This document shows positions 22,108-28,828 of a stretch of DNA of 55,433 nucleotides, one piece after another; positions within the stretch are counted from its first letter, which is position 1; the number at the start of each line of letters is the position of its first letter. Position numbers and translations under genes: made by a program. Origin of the DNA: a virus; IMG/VR virus record IMGVR_UViG_3300043449_001455, positions 1-55,433 of that record. One strand, given 5' to 3'. The notes beneath the pieces are model-generated. The model was not told where the DNA came from. It made no database searches and saw nothing but the letters and a program-made list of their open reading frames with translations.

Positions 22108-22370
22108 GCCGGCTCGCCCTCGTCGCTCAGTACCGGCTGCACCTCCTCGTCGCAGATCATGTTGAACAACGACACGTGGGCCATCACCTCGGTGAGGTGG
22201 TTGGCCAGCGCGGTGTACTCGCTCTCGCCAACGATGCCGATGCTGTCCGGGTCGGCGTAGACCAGAAACATCATGGCCGCCTCCTTTGGGCGGCCGTCAC
22301 GAAACAGGTCGTAGGCCGTGCGCAGCCCTTCTTCGGGCGTCACCGTGCCATCGCGGGTGGCGAATCTCAT
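22059..22370 (-). CDS. Hypothetical protein linked to thyX
   Basis: 103 residues. It has an N-terminal helical segment (TPEEGLRTAYDLFRDGRPKE), a middle with the MFLVYAD motif, and an acidic C-terminus. The ATG overlaps the ThyX stop by 4 nt, so it is translated with the nucleotide genes. Function unknown. Tail-to-tail overlap with integrase. Confidence 0.7.
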   Translation of the reverse strand: MRFATRDGTVTPEEGLRTAYDLFRDGRPKEAAMMFLVYADPDSIGIVGESEYTALANHLTEVMAHVSLFNMICDEEVQPVLSDEGEPAYIACRFQDGDDPTPI

Positions 22371-23098
22371 GGCGCGAGACGGGCTTTGTGCAGCCTAGTG
22401 CGCTCGTACCAAGCCGCGATCTCTGGCGCCCAACGGTGAATCACCGGCCACATCAGATCGCACATTGCCTGGATCTCGGGCTGGGCGTCGGCCTTGGCGC
22501 GCAGATCCATAAAGTGCAGCGCCGAGCGCAGGTTGAACGACACCACGAAGTTCTGGCGGAAGTCGAACGGGATCATGCCGCGGGCGTGCTCCTCGGCCCA
22601 GCCAAGGCTGATTTTGTTTTCGTAGGTGCGGGCTGCGAACAGGCAGTCGGCCAGGTCTGATTCGCGCTGCTCCTCGCTGTAGGTGTATTTCTTGCCCTTG
22701 CGGTCGCGGTATTCGCCGGCCGGTCGCAGGTAAAACACGTCCTCGATGCTGATCTCATCGTTGGCGGCCCGGCAAAGCCGCAGGCCGGTGTAGCGCATCG
22801 ACTGCACGTCGAAACTGATGCCTACGCGATGCGTGCGTGCCTGCTGCATCACCGAATGCGGAAATCCGGCGGTGGCCATGGTGATGGTCGGGTGCTCCAG
22901 CGGGCCGTAGTGGCCGCGCTCGCCGGCGAGCAGGTGCTTGACCACGAGCTTACCGGCCTCTTCCTCCTCGGGCGCGTCACAGTCGAGCACCGTGCCCTCG
23001 AAATAGTCCTGGTGCATCGCCATCCAGACCAGCTGCTGGGGTGCCATCGTCCAGTTGATGGCGTCGATGCGGAAGCGGGGGTCGTTCAGGCTTCCCAT
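22367..23098 (-). CDS. thyX: Flavin-dependent thymidylate synthase
   Basis: 243 residues from the ATG at 23098 (MGSLNDPRFRIDAI). The signature is ARTHRVGISFDVQSMRYTG, an RTHR-x8-S variant of the ThyX motif R-H-R-x7/8-S, in the form I associate with cyanobacterial enzymes. FGHYGPLEH-type residues (RGHYGPLEHP) form the FAD site. It converts dUMP to dTMP with methylene-tetrahydrofolate and reduced flavin. It overlaps the dCTP deaminase stop by 13 nt. An in-frame upstream extension is not protein-like. Confidence 0.95.
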   Translation of the reverse strand: MGSLNDPRFRIDAINWTMAPQQLVWMAMHQDYFEGTVLDCDAPEEEEAGKLVVKHLLAGERGHYGPLEHPTITMATAGFPHSVMQQARTHRVGISFDVQSMRYTGLRLCRAANDEISIEDVFYLRPAGEYRDRKGKKYTYSEEQRESDLADCLFAARTYENKISLGWAEEHARGMIPFDFRQNFVVSFNLRSALHFMDLRAKADAQPEIQAMCDLMWPVIHRWAPEIAAWYERTRLHKARLAP

Positions 23099-23604
23099 GA
23101 CGGCATCACTTGGGGTTGAGAGTTGTAGTGGCCGACCTCGGCGTAGGAGATGTCCGGGATCCCGGCGGTCAGCATGAACACCATCTGGCCGATCTTGAGG
23201 CCGGGCCACAGGCGCAGCGGCCGCAGCTGGCGGGCATTGGTGAGCTCCAGCGTCAGCTTCGACCCGGTCCATTGCGGATCCGCGAAGCCGGCATGGCTGT
23301 GCTCCAGGCCCTCGCGCGCGCGGCTCGATTTCAGGAAGAAGAAGCCCGCCACATCGTCGGGCATGTTGAACGTCTCGAACGTCTCGGCGAGGATCCACTG
23401 GCCGGGCTTGAGCAGGTATGGATCGGCCTGGGTGTGAGCACTGATGTTGACGCGCACCAGCGTGTCGGTGGTGGCGCTCTCGATCATGATCTCGTTGCCC
23501 AGCAGCAGGTCGTAGCTGGCCGGGTTGAGCTGGTCGAGATCGAAGGGAACGATCATCCGCTGCTCTTCGCAGAAGCGGCGAAGCTCGGTGTCGTGGAGTA
23601 TCAC
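23086..23604 (-). CDS. dcd: dCTP deaminase
   Basis: 172 residues. LNPASYDLLLGNEI near the N-terminus, KSSRAREGLEHSHAGFADP in the active-site region (Ser and Arg of SSxAR) and KLTLELTN with the catalytic Glu match Dcd. It makes dUTP from dCTP, feeding dUMP to ThyX. A bifunctional deaminase/dUTPase form cannot be excluded by eye. Confidence 0.92.
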   Translation of the reverse strand: MILHDTELRRFCEEQRMIVPFDLDQLNPASYDLLLGNEIMIESATTDTLVRVNISAHTQADPYLLKPGQWILAETFETFNMPDDVAGFFFLKSSRAREGLEHSHAGFADPQWTGSKLTLELTNARQLRPLRLWPGLKIGQMVFMLTAGIPDISYAEVGHYNSQPQVMPSWEA

Positions 23605-23867
23605 TGGGTCAAACTGCTTGCGGCTTCAGCGTACCCGTCATTGACCCTAGCTGAGATTACGTTTTGCGACTGCAACCTCTCCTTTTCATGCAGACAAAGC
23701 TAGTGCTGACACAAGTAGGCGATGATTTAGATATGTAAATACGAGCCGCAGGTCAGCTGCCTTTTCGCAGCAGGGGCCTTCAAGGCAGGCAGGGAAGATT
23801 ACGTTTACCTCATGCGCACAGCCCGCTGAGCGCAATCAACACAGCCTCGCCATTCGGCGTTACCTTC
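23605..23867. other. Divergent intergenic region
   Basis: 263 bp between the minus-strand dcd and a plus-strand gene, AT-richer than its flanks (for example 23700-23750). It must hold promoters for both directions. I could not assign -35/-10 pairs with confidence. TTTTCGCAGCAGGGGCC and two GATTACGTTT words (23656, 23798) are the only repeats noticed. Confidence 0.5.
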
Positions 23868-24428
23868 ATGCCTGCACCTCGCGTTTTTAAGGACGAATTC
23901 AAGTCTAAACTCCTGCGTATTGCTATTAGCCCAGACGAGCTGCTGGAGCGGCTCCAGTCCAAGACATGTCTGCAAGACCTGATCCTAGAAAACAACCGTG
24001 ATCACCTGATCAGCAATCGCCATTACAACACAGTAGGATATGTGCTGCAGTTGTTTGAGTATCTCGGACGCAACACTACTGCAGCCGAAATGATTGCCGC
24101 CAGCGAAGACTCTAAGCTCACTGAGCGGTCAATCCATGTTGCGGTCAACCGCCTGAACGAAATCCTGTACCAGCTGCTAGGCCTGCAGATTCAGCGAGTC
24201 CATGAGTCTGGTGAGCTGCGACTGGCCAACCAGAACGATGCAATCGCGGCCACCGAGAAGTTCGCCAAGCGGTTTGCCAAAGTCAGCGATGAGTTTGTTC
24301 ACACCATGAACGCCTATCGCGCCACCGGCGGTGATGTGGCAGGGCTGCTCGCCTCAAGCAGTGCCGGTCAGAAGCTGGCAGACCTGGGCCATGTTCTTGC
24401 CCCAGCGCAAGATGGCGCCCGGACCTGA
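23868..24428 (+). CDS. Winged-helix-like hypothetical protein
   Basis: 186 residues. Residues about 60-125 (YVLQLFEYLGRNTTAAEMIA, ERSIHVAVNRLNEILYQLLG, RVHESGELRL) read as a winged helix, with a helical C-terminal part. It could be a lysogeny regulator, as it is the first gene of a plus-strand pair isolated between minus-strand operons. No ribosome site is obvious at the chosen ATG. Family not recognised. Confidence 0.6.
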   Translation: MPAPRVFKDEFKSKLLRIAISPDELLERLQSKTCLQDLILENNRDHLISNRHYNTVGYVLQLFEYLGRNTTAAEMIAASEDSKLTERSIHVAVNRLNEILYQLLGLQIQRVHESGELRLANQNDAIAATEKFAKRFAKVSDEFVHTMNAYRATGGDVAGLLASSSAGQKLADLGHVLAPAQDGART

Positions 24429-24430
24429 TC

Positions 24431-24466
24431 AAAAAAAAGCGCCGCCCAACCTTGCATTGGGCGGCG
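24431..24466 (-). terminator. Rho-independent terminator for the late operon
   Basis: A 10-bp stem CGCCGCCCAA (24440-24449) with TTGGGCGGCG (24457-24466) and a 7-nt loop is followed, on the minus strand, by C and eight T (24438-24431). There is no T-tract in the plus direction. It therefore stops transcripts coming from the right, over 1.1 kb beyond the last late gene. Confidence 0.88.
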
Positions 24467-24491
24467 ATCCTAAAAACACAGCAATTTCATC

Positions 24492-25583
24492 ATGTCACAC
24501 AACCTCACGATTAGTCCACTGATTGGACTACAGACTGTCTCTGACTCCATGAGCGCTGACGAACGATGTGCTGTTGGAGTCAGCAACATTGAGCTTCTCA
24601 TCGATCTGGAGTGGCGCTCCAACCTGTTGCTTGGTGCCGAGTTGAGCCGCATGAAATGGAGTGGGGACTTTACCCGCGACACGGTTTGGTCCGAGCAAGA
24701 CAAGGCACGTGGCTGGCCTGAATGGCTGAAGCGCCGAGGCTTTCGTCTGGGTGGCAGTGATTCTCCAATCCCAAGCGATACGGCTAATGCGCTAATTATG
24801 TGGTCGGTTCTTTATTCTTGTTTTGCAGATGAAAACCAGCGCCGTGCGGATCGTAGCCATCTGCCTCTGCCGTTGCCCACCAGCGTCAGTCAGCTGCGTC
24901 CCTACGCCAGCCTGATGCGGCGCGTTGATGACTGGCAGCCACCATCCCTGGATCAAGCCGGCAATCAGACCAGCTTTGAGATGGAGCCTCCCTTCACCGC
25001 CGATCAAGCCGAAGTGATCGCAGCATGGGAAGCGGCTTGGGAGACGATTCCGCCAGAAAAGCGCATCCGCAAGGGTGAATTGGTGCCGCCCAGCAAGCCT
25101 GTATCGGAACAGTATCTTCGAGAGCGCGAAGGCCTGAAGCGCTTGAGGGCGCGTGAGGAGCGCGACCTGGAGGCAGCCCGGCAACCGGCGCTGACGGTGG
25201 GGGCTGCGCCTGCCAGCGTCAAGCGGCAGCAGGAGGCAGCGCTAGGCGGTCCAGCGCGCGTTGCACCGGCGAGGGTGTCAGAGGCGCAGATCCAGGCCGA
25301 GCGCCGTGCCTACCAGGTGCAGCAGGACGCTAGGGACTACCGGTTAAAGCTAATGAACTTGCAGCAGTCAGCAGAATCTCTGCGCTCATTCCTCGCGGGA
25401 GTGTTGGCACGCGAGGGGAGTGATGCCTATCTGAATGAGCTGCGCGATCTGCCTGCTGGCATCTATTCGGTAGATCAAGACGCCGATCTACTGCGCACTG
25501 CCGTGGTGACGCTGCAGGAGGTGTTTCGGCTGGCCACTGAACCGTACTCCCCGCCTGCGCCGGTGCCGCGTGGCGTGGACTGA
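24492..25583 (+). CDS. Hypothetical protein, possible partition/regulatory type
   Basis: 363 residues. The N-terminal half has a helical DLEWRSNLLLGAELSRMKW and RGWPEWLKRRGF, then LPTSVSQLRPYASL, a 'PTSxSQxRPl' segment I associate with DNA-binding proteins of plasmids and phages. The C-terminal half is a long Ala/Arg/Gln-rich coiled coil (about 200-310). A replication, partition or silencing role is speculative. The whole gene lies opposite the probable 3' extension of the late transcript. Confidence 0.6.
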   Translation: MSHNLTISPLIGLQTVSDSMSADERCAVGVSNIELLIDLEWRSNLLLGAELSRMKWSGDFTRDTVWSEQDKARGWPEWLKRRGFRLGGSDSPIPSDTANALIMWSVLYSCFADENQRRADRSHLPLPLPTSVSQLRPYASLMRRVDDWQPPSLDQAGNQTSFEMEPPFTADQAEVIAAWEAAWETIPPEKRIRKGELVPPSKPVSEQYLREREGLKRLRAREERDLEAARQPALTVGAAPASVKRQQEAALGGPARVAPARVSEAQIQAERRAYQVQQDARDYRLKLMNLQQSAESLRSFLAGVLAREGSDAYLNELRDLPAGIYSVDQDADLLRTAVVTLQEVFRLATEPYSPPAPVPRGVD

Positions 25584-25614
25584 ACTGGAGGTGGGCGCTC
25601 AGCCCACCCCGAAG

Positions 25615-26802
25615 TCACTTTGAGACCAGCATTGCCCAGCCGGAGCCTGGGCCTTCGACCTCCCAGCGCCGCAACCAGTTCTTCCGGCTGTAGACCACAC
25701 CGGCGCCCTTGCTGTTGACGTAGTCGCCATTGACCAGGTCGCACTCGCCGTAGGGGTCGTTGTGGATGATGCTGGTGGTGTTGAACCCGATCGCCACGCT
25801 CCAGTGCCCGCCGCCGCTGGGGGCCGCTGCTGGGCCCTTGTGCAGCCAGCCCACACCAACGGGCCGGCCGGCGCGCAGCTCGCGCTCCAGCATTGCAACG
25901 GTGCAGCTCTGGATGAACTGCGGCTTCAAGCCCAGTGCCTGCAGAGTCTTGATCTGCGCCGTGGGCTCGGTGGTGTCGCCGTACTGGGCGCGGATGGCGT
26001 TGTATTCGTCGTCTGATTTCACCTTGCCGTGGAAGGCCGCGATCATGGCCATGCTCGAACTGAAGCACTCGCGATAGCCTTGGCCCGACTTGTTGTCGCG
26101 CTGGCTGAAGTAGGGGACGGCCAGCTGGATCGCATCGAACGTCTCAAGGCCGGGCATTTCGGGCATGTCCTTGAGCCAGAGATCACCTTCAGCCTTGCGC
26201 CGCCGCTTCAGGCCGGCCTCCACCGATGAACCCGGATTGCGGTAGAGCATCATGGCGCCGGGTACGTCCTTCCAGCGCTTCTCGCGCAGCGCCTTGCTGA
26301 TGGTGGCAAAGCCCTCGGTGCCATAGAAGCCGGAGCCGAGGTTGTACGCGAAGCTGATCAGCGCCGACTTCTGGTTATCGCCGAGCTCCTTCCAGGCCGG
26401 GATGGTCTGTGCGAGTTTCTGACAGATGCGGTCCATCTCAAGCCGCAACAGCATGTCGGCTTCGATGGCGTTGATCTTGTCGCCCTGCTTCACCGGCCGG
26501 CCATCGCCGTAGCGGGTGGTGCCGTAGCCGATCGTGGCGACCTTCCAGCCATGCAGTGGGTCTGCGTATGCCTCAAGGTGGCAGCCCTCGAACTCCTTGA
26601 TCAGCGCCAGCCCGGCCGACAGATCAGCTTGCTTGCCGTCCTGGCTCCAAGTGTTGAACCACGGCCGATCACGCCGCATGGCGTCCTCGTAGCCGTTCTC
26701 GCGCAGATCGGCCTCCAGCTCGGCGATGGCGGCCAGCTGGTGGGGCAGGCCGCGGTAGAAGCGGAACAGCTGCTCAAGGGTGATCGGTGCGGTGTTGCTC
26801 AA
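25615..26802 (-). CDS. Two-domain endolysin: GH24 lysozyme plus C39-like peptidase
   Basis: 395 residues from a TTG at 26802; TGGAGG lies 6-11 nt before it and the TTGA overlaps the upstream stop. After a 60-residue helical lead, LIKEFEGCHLEAYADPLHGW and IGYGTT (E72, D81, T95) form a T4-type muramidase. Residues about 226-390 form a cysteine peptidase of C39 type: C245 (YRECFSSSMAM), H332 (GGHWSVAIGF), N/D347-348 (IIHNDPYG). Two cutting activities on peptidoglycan, glycan and peptide, are predicted. No signal peptide, so it needs a holin. Confidence 0.88.
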   Translation of the reverse strand: MSNTAPITLEQLFRFYRGLPHQLAAIAELEADLRENGYEDAMRRDRPWFNTWSQDGKQADLSAGLALIKEFEGCHLEAYADPLHGWKVATIGYGTTRYGDGRPVKQGDKINAIEADMLLRLEMDRICQKLAQTIPAWKELGDNQKSALISFAYNLGSGFYGTEGFATISKALREKRWKDVPGAMMLYRNPGSSVEAGLKRRRKAEGDLWLKDMPEMPGLETFDAIQLAVPYFSQRDNKSGQGYRECFSSSMAMIAAFHGKVKSDDEYNAIRAQYGDTTEPTAQIKTLQALGLKPQFIQSCTVAMLERELRAGRPVGVGWLHKGPAAAPSGGGHWSVAIGFNTTSIIHNDPYGECDLVNGDYVNSKGAGVVYSRKNWLRRWEVEGPGSGWAMLVSK

Positions 26803-27118
26803 TCTCGCCTCCAGGGGGCTTTGATTTCCATGGCGCCACCAAGCAGCCGGCTGTCGCCGGTCTGCAGGTCAGGGTCGATCGGGTGATGCTCGATCACCGG
26901 AGCGGGAGTGCTTGGTGGCTGAGTGGCGTGCCAGTCCTCAATGGCGCGATCGAGCCGCGGCCCGATCGTCAGCGTTTTGGGAAAGCGAGCCGCAGGAACT
27001 GCAGGACCAGCTGGATGATGCTGTTGGCGCGCAGAGGGCTGAGTGCAATTGCCTCAGACAGCGCAGCGATGGCGATCGCGACGATTGCAGCGGTAGTGGG
27101 GTCCATGCCTAAGCCCAT
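26799..27118 (-). CDS. Predicted -1 frameshift product of the small membrane gene
   Basis: The end of the 49-codon frame is TTC CCA AAA CGC TGA, containing C-CCA-AAA (26981-26975), a canonical X-XXY-YYZ heptamer. Six nt later a 9-bp stem CGATCGGGC/GCTCGATCG follows (26968-26960 with 26955-26947, loop CGCG). After -1 slippage, 58 more codons read TLTIGPRLDRAIEDWHATQP... and end at the TGA that overlaps the endolysin start. That frame has no start of its own near its 5' end. The product would be 106 residues: membrane anchor plus Pro-rich soluble tail. Confidence 0.6.
26969..27118 (-). CDS. Small membrane protein, holin candidate (zero-frame product)
   Basis: 49 residues, MGLGMDPTTAAIVAIAIAAL..., one hydrophobic segment (about 10-26) and a basic end (LRLAFPKR). 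Very similar small proteins occur near lysis genes of cyanophages as far as I recall. It sits directly upstream of the endolysin. Its last codons hold a slippery heptamer, and a -1 shift would extend it (next entry). Confidence 0.65.
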   Translation of the reverse strand: MGLGMDPTTAAIVAIAIAALSEAIALSPLRANSIIQLVLQFLRLAFPKR

Positions 27119-27134
27119 GGTGTGTTCTCCAAGA

Positions 27135-27404
27135 TTAGCCCTGCTTGCTGATCACAGCCGCGGTGGGTCGAAGATTTAGCTGAAAGTGCTGTCCGACGAA
27201 CGAAGCGATGGGCGGCAAAACAAGGCTGGCGATCACTGCGGCCAGCACCACCTGACCCATGCGGGTTTCCAGTGTGCCGATGCGTTTGAAAATGTCCTTC
27301 TTGTCGTCGTCGTCCTTTTCGGTACGAAGGATCAGGGCAGACATCATGCCCTTGAGCTCACCGAGCTCTCGGTAGATGTCATTGTGCGACACCTGCGGCT
27401 CCAT
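27135..27404 (-). CDS. Coiled-coil membrane protein, lysis-module candidate
   Basis: 89 residues. A charged helix (ELGELKGMMSALILRTEKDD, then KDIFKRIGTLETRMG) leads into one membrane segment (VVLAAVIASLVLPPIASFVG, about 52-71) and a short tail. This build resembles XhlA-type haemolysin/holin partners. Position beside the other small membrane protein and the endolysin supports a lysis role. Confidence 0.6.
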   Translation of the reverse strand: MEPQVSHNDIYRELGELKGMMSALILRTEKDDDDKKDIFKRIGTLETRMGQVVLAAVIASLVLPPIASFVGQHFQLNLRPTAAVISKQG

Positions 27405-27430
27405 GGAGGGCTTCCTTCGACTGAACGATC

Positions 27431-27574
27431 CTACCGAGGCAGTTCGTGGTCAAAAGGATCGCCCTTGCCCTGGCAGATAGCAACAGCCCGCCTGTAGTAG
27501 TGGTTGTCGGTTTTTCCCGCCTTCTCAAGAGCTTCCTTGACTTTGCGCCAGTTCTCCCGTTCGGCGGAATCCAT
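27431..27574 (-). CDS. Small hypothetical protein
   Basis: 47 residues from the ATG at 27574 (MDSAERENWRKVKEALEKAG, then YYRRAVAICQGKGDPF). The start overlaps the TAA of the upstream small gene (TAATG). Charged helix with a single Cys. It is conserved-looking but not assigned; it lies between the tail-fibre and lysis genes. Confidence 0.65.
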   Translation of the reverse strand: MDSAERENWRKVKEALEKAGKTDNHYYRRAVAICQGKGDPFDHELPR

Positions 27575-27711
27575 TACCGACCTTGCCCTCTGAGGGGCTT
27601 CTTGCCGCGGCGCCGCGGGCGACTGCGCTGGCCGAACCCTTGGCTGGTGGTCTTGGGCGGACCGGGATTGTGCTCGACGCGAGCGGTGCCGGTCTTGCTG
27701 CGAACTGCCAT
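27574..27711 (-). CDS. Tiny basic cyanophage-type protein
   Basis: 45 residues (MAVRSKTGTARVEHNPGPPK, ending KKPLRGQGR), extremely basic and Gly/Pro-rich. I recall near-identical short proteins with 'HNPGPPKKT...RGQGR' in cyanophage genomes, of unknown role. TGATG and TAATG overlaps join it to both neighbours. Confidence 0.7.
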   Translation of the reverse strand: MAVRSKTGTARVEHNPGPPKTTSQGFGQRSRPRRRGKKPLRGQGR

Positions 27712-28160
27712 CAGGGTTCCTCAGGCCAGGTGACCTGCCAGGGGAAACCAGACTGGCTGGTGACATCACGCAGCAGCTGGCGGTAGGCGGCCCAGTCGGC
27801 CGTGTCTACGGGTGCATCGGGGAGCTGCGTCCAGTCACAATCGGCAAGGCGCTGGTTGCGCTCTTGACGCACGCTGGCGGCCTGGGCGTCGGTGCGTTCA
27901 GCGATCTCGGCCGGCGTGGCATCGGTGACGACCCAGACCTGCTCGTAGCCCGAGCGGGTCTTCGCAGGAGCGCCTTCGCTCAGGTTCTGGGTGTGGTCGA
28001 TCACCGGCTGGATCGTCGGCAGCACCACGGCATAGCCGAGATCGGGCAGACAGGCTTCAAAACCAGCCACATCCGAGGGAAAACTGGTGTCAGAGAAAGC
28101 GGCGCGGACATCTGCTGCGGAGAGCGGATAGGCGCCGGTGGTGGTGTTCAGGTAGCTCAT
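27711..28160 (-). CDS. Tail fibre assembly / chaperone-like protein
   Basis: 149 residues. The C-terminal EIAERTDAQAASVRQERNQR, then LADCDWTQLPDAP and WAAYRQLLRDVTSQ is the common phage tail-assembly chaperone end (R..RN..L..CDWTQLpDap.....W..YRqaLRD). It follows the fibre genes. It probably assists fibre folding. Confidence 0.75.
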   Translation of the reverse strand: MSYLNTTTGAYPLSAADVRAAFSDTSFPSDVAGFEACLPDLGYAVVLPTIQPVIDHTQNLSEGAPAKTRSGYEQVWVVTDATPAEIAERTDAQAASVRQERNQRLADCDWTQLPDAPVDTADWAAYRQLLRDVTSQSGFPWQVTWPEEP

Positions 28161-28174
28161 TGGGTCACCTTAAA

Positions 28175-28828
28175 TCAGGCAGGCTTGATGCCGACAAGAA
28201 TTGCAGCGGGGGATGACACGCCCCCGTTCGCGGTCGCGGATCGTGTGCCGGTACTGCCTGCTGATAGGTTCAGCTCCCGGTATAACGCCCACGACGGCGT
28301 GGCGCTGTCGCTTTTGTTTGCAGTTGCAATCAGCCCTGATGTCGGATTGGTCCACAATCGGCCTGTGTTGTCGCAGGCAAAGAAGGCGATGACTGCCCCG
28401 CCGCTTTGAGACAGCGTAATTGCAGGTGCGGTTTGAGTGCTGCTGGAGTGCGTTGTTGAAATACTGCCAACAACATCGTAAGCGGCGTTCCTGAACGTGG
28501 CGATGACGCCAGTAATCCTGGCGTTACCACTTGAGGTGAAGGCATAACTTGAGGGCTCGCTCGCCCCTGCGACAAGGTACGCGACTCGCAGGCATGGGAT
28601 AACGCCCTGGTCTATGACTTCGGTCCACCCCGTATCGCCTGTCCATGTTCTATTACTGTCAGCCGCCATAATCGCGACCATCAAGTCACCGGACTGCGTT
28701 CCAGTGGGCTTGCTGATGGTCAGGGTGGAGGTACTGCTTGTCGTCGCCTGCGCTGAAGCCACAAACTCGATGGGCGCCGCTCCACCAGCAGCAGCGCCCA
28801 TCATCAGTGCTCGGGTGGTCGGGTCCAT
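28175..28828 (-). CDS. Putative tail fibre/baseplate accessory protein
   Basis: 217 residues, Ser/Thr/Ala-rich, beta-sandwich-like, with regular short strands (ISKPTGTQSGDLMVAIMAAD, then WTEVIDQG). Such proteins follow fibre genes in marine phages and may bind glycans at the tail tip. TGATG overlap with the fibre gene upstream. Confidence 0.6.
   Translation of the reverse strand: MDPTTRALMMGAAAGGAAPIEFVASAQATTSSTSTLTISKPTGTQSGDLMVAIMAADSNRTWTGDTGWTEVIDQGVIPCLRVAYLVAGASEPSSYAFTSSGNARITGVIATFRNAAYDVVGSISTTHSSSTQTAPAITLSQSGGAVIAFFACDNTGRLWTNPTSGLIATANKSDSATPSWALYRELNLSAGSTGTRSATANGGVSSPAAILVGIKPA

Noticed and set aside
22367-23398. Longer ThyX with a 100-residue N-terminal extension
   Set aside because: The extension is Arg/Pro-rich shadow of the dcd gene; the family begins near the ATG at 23098.
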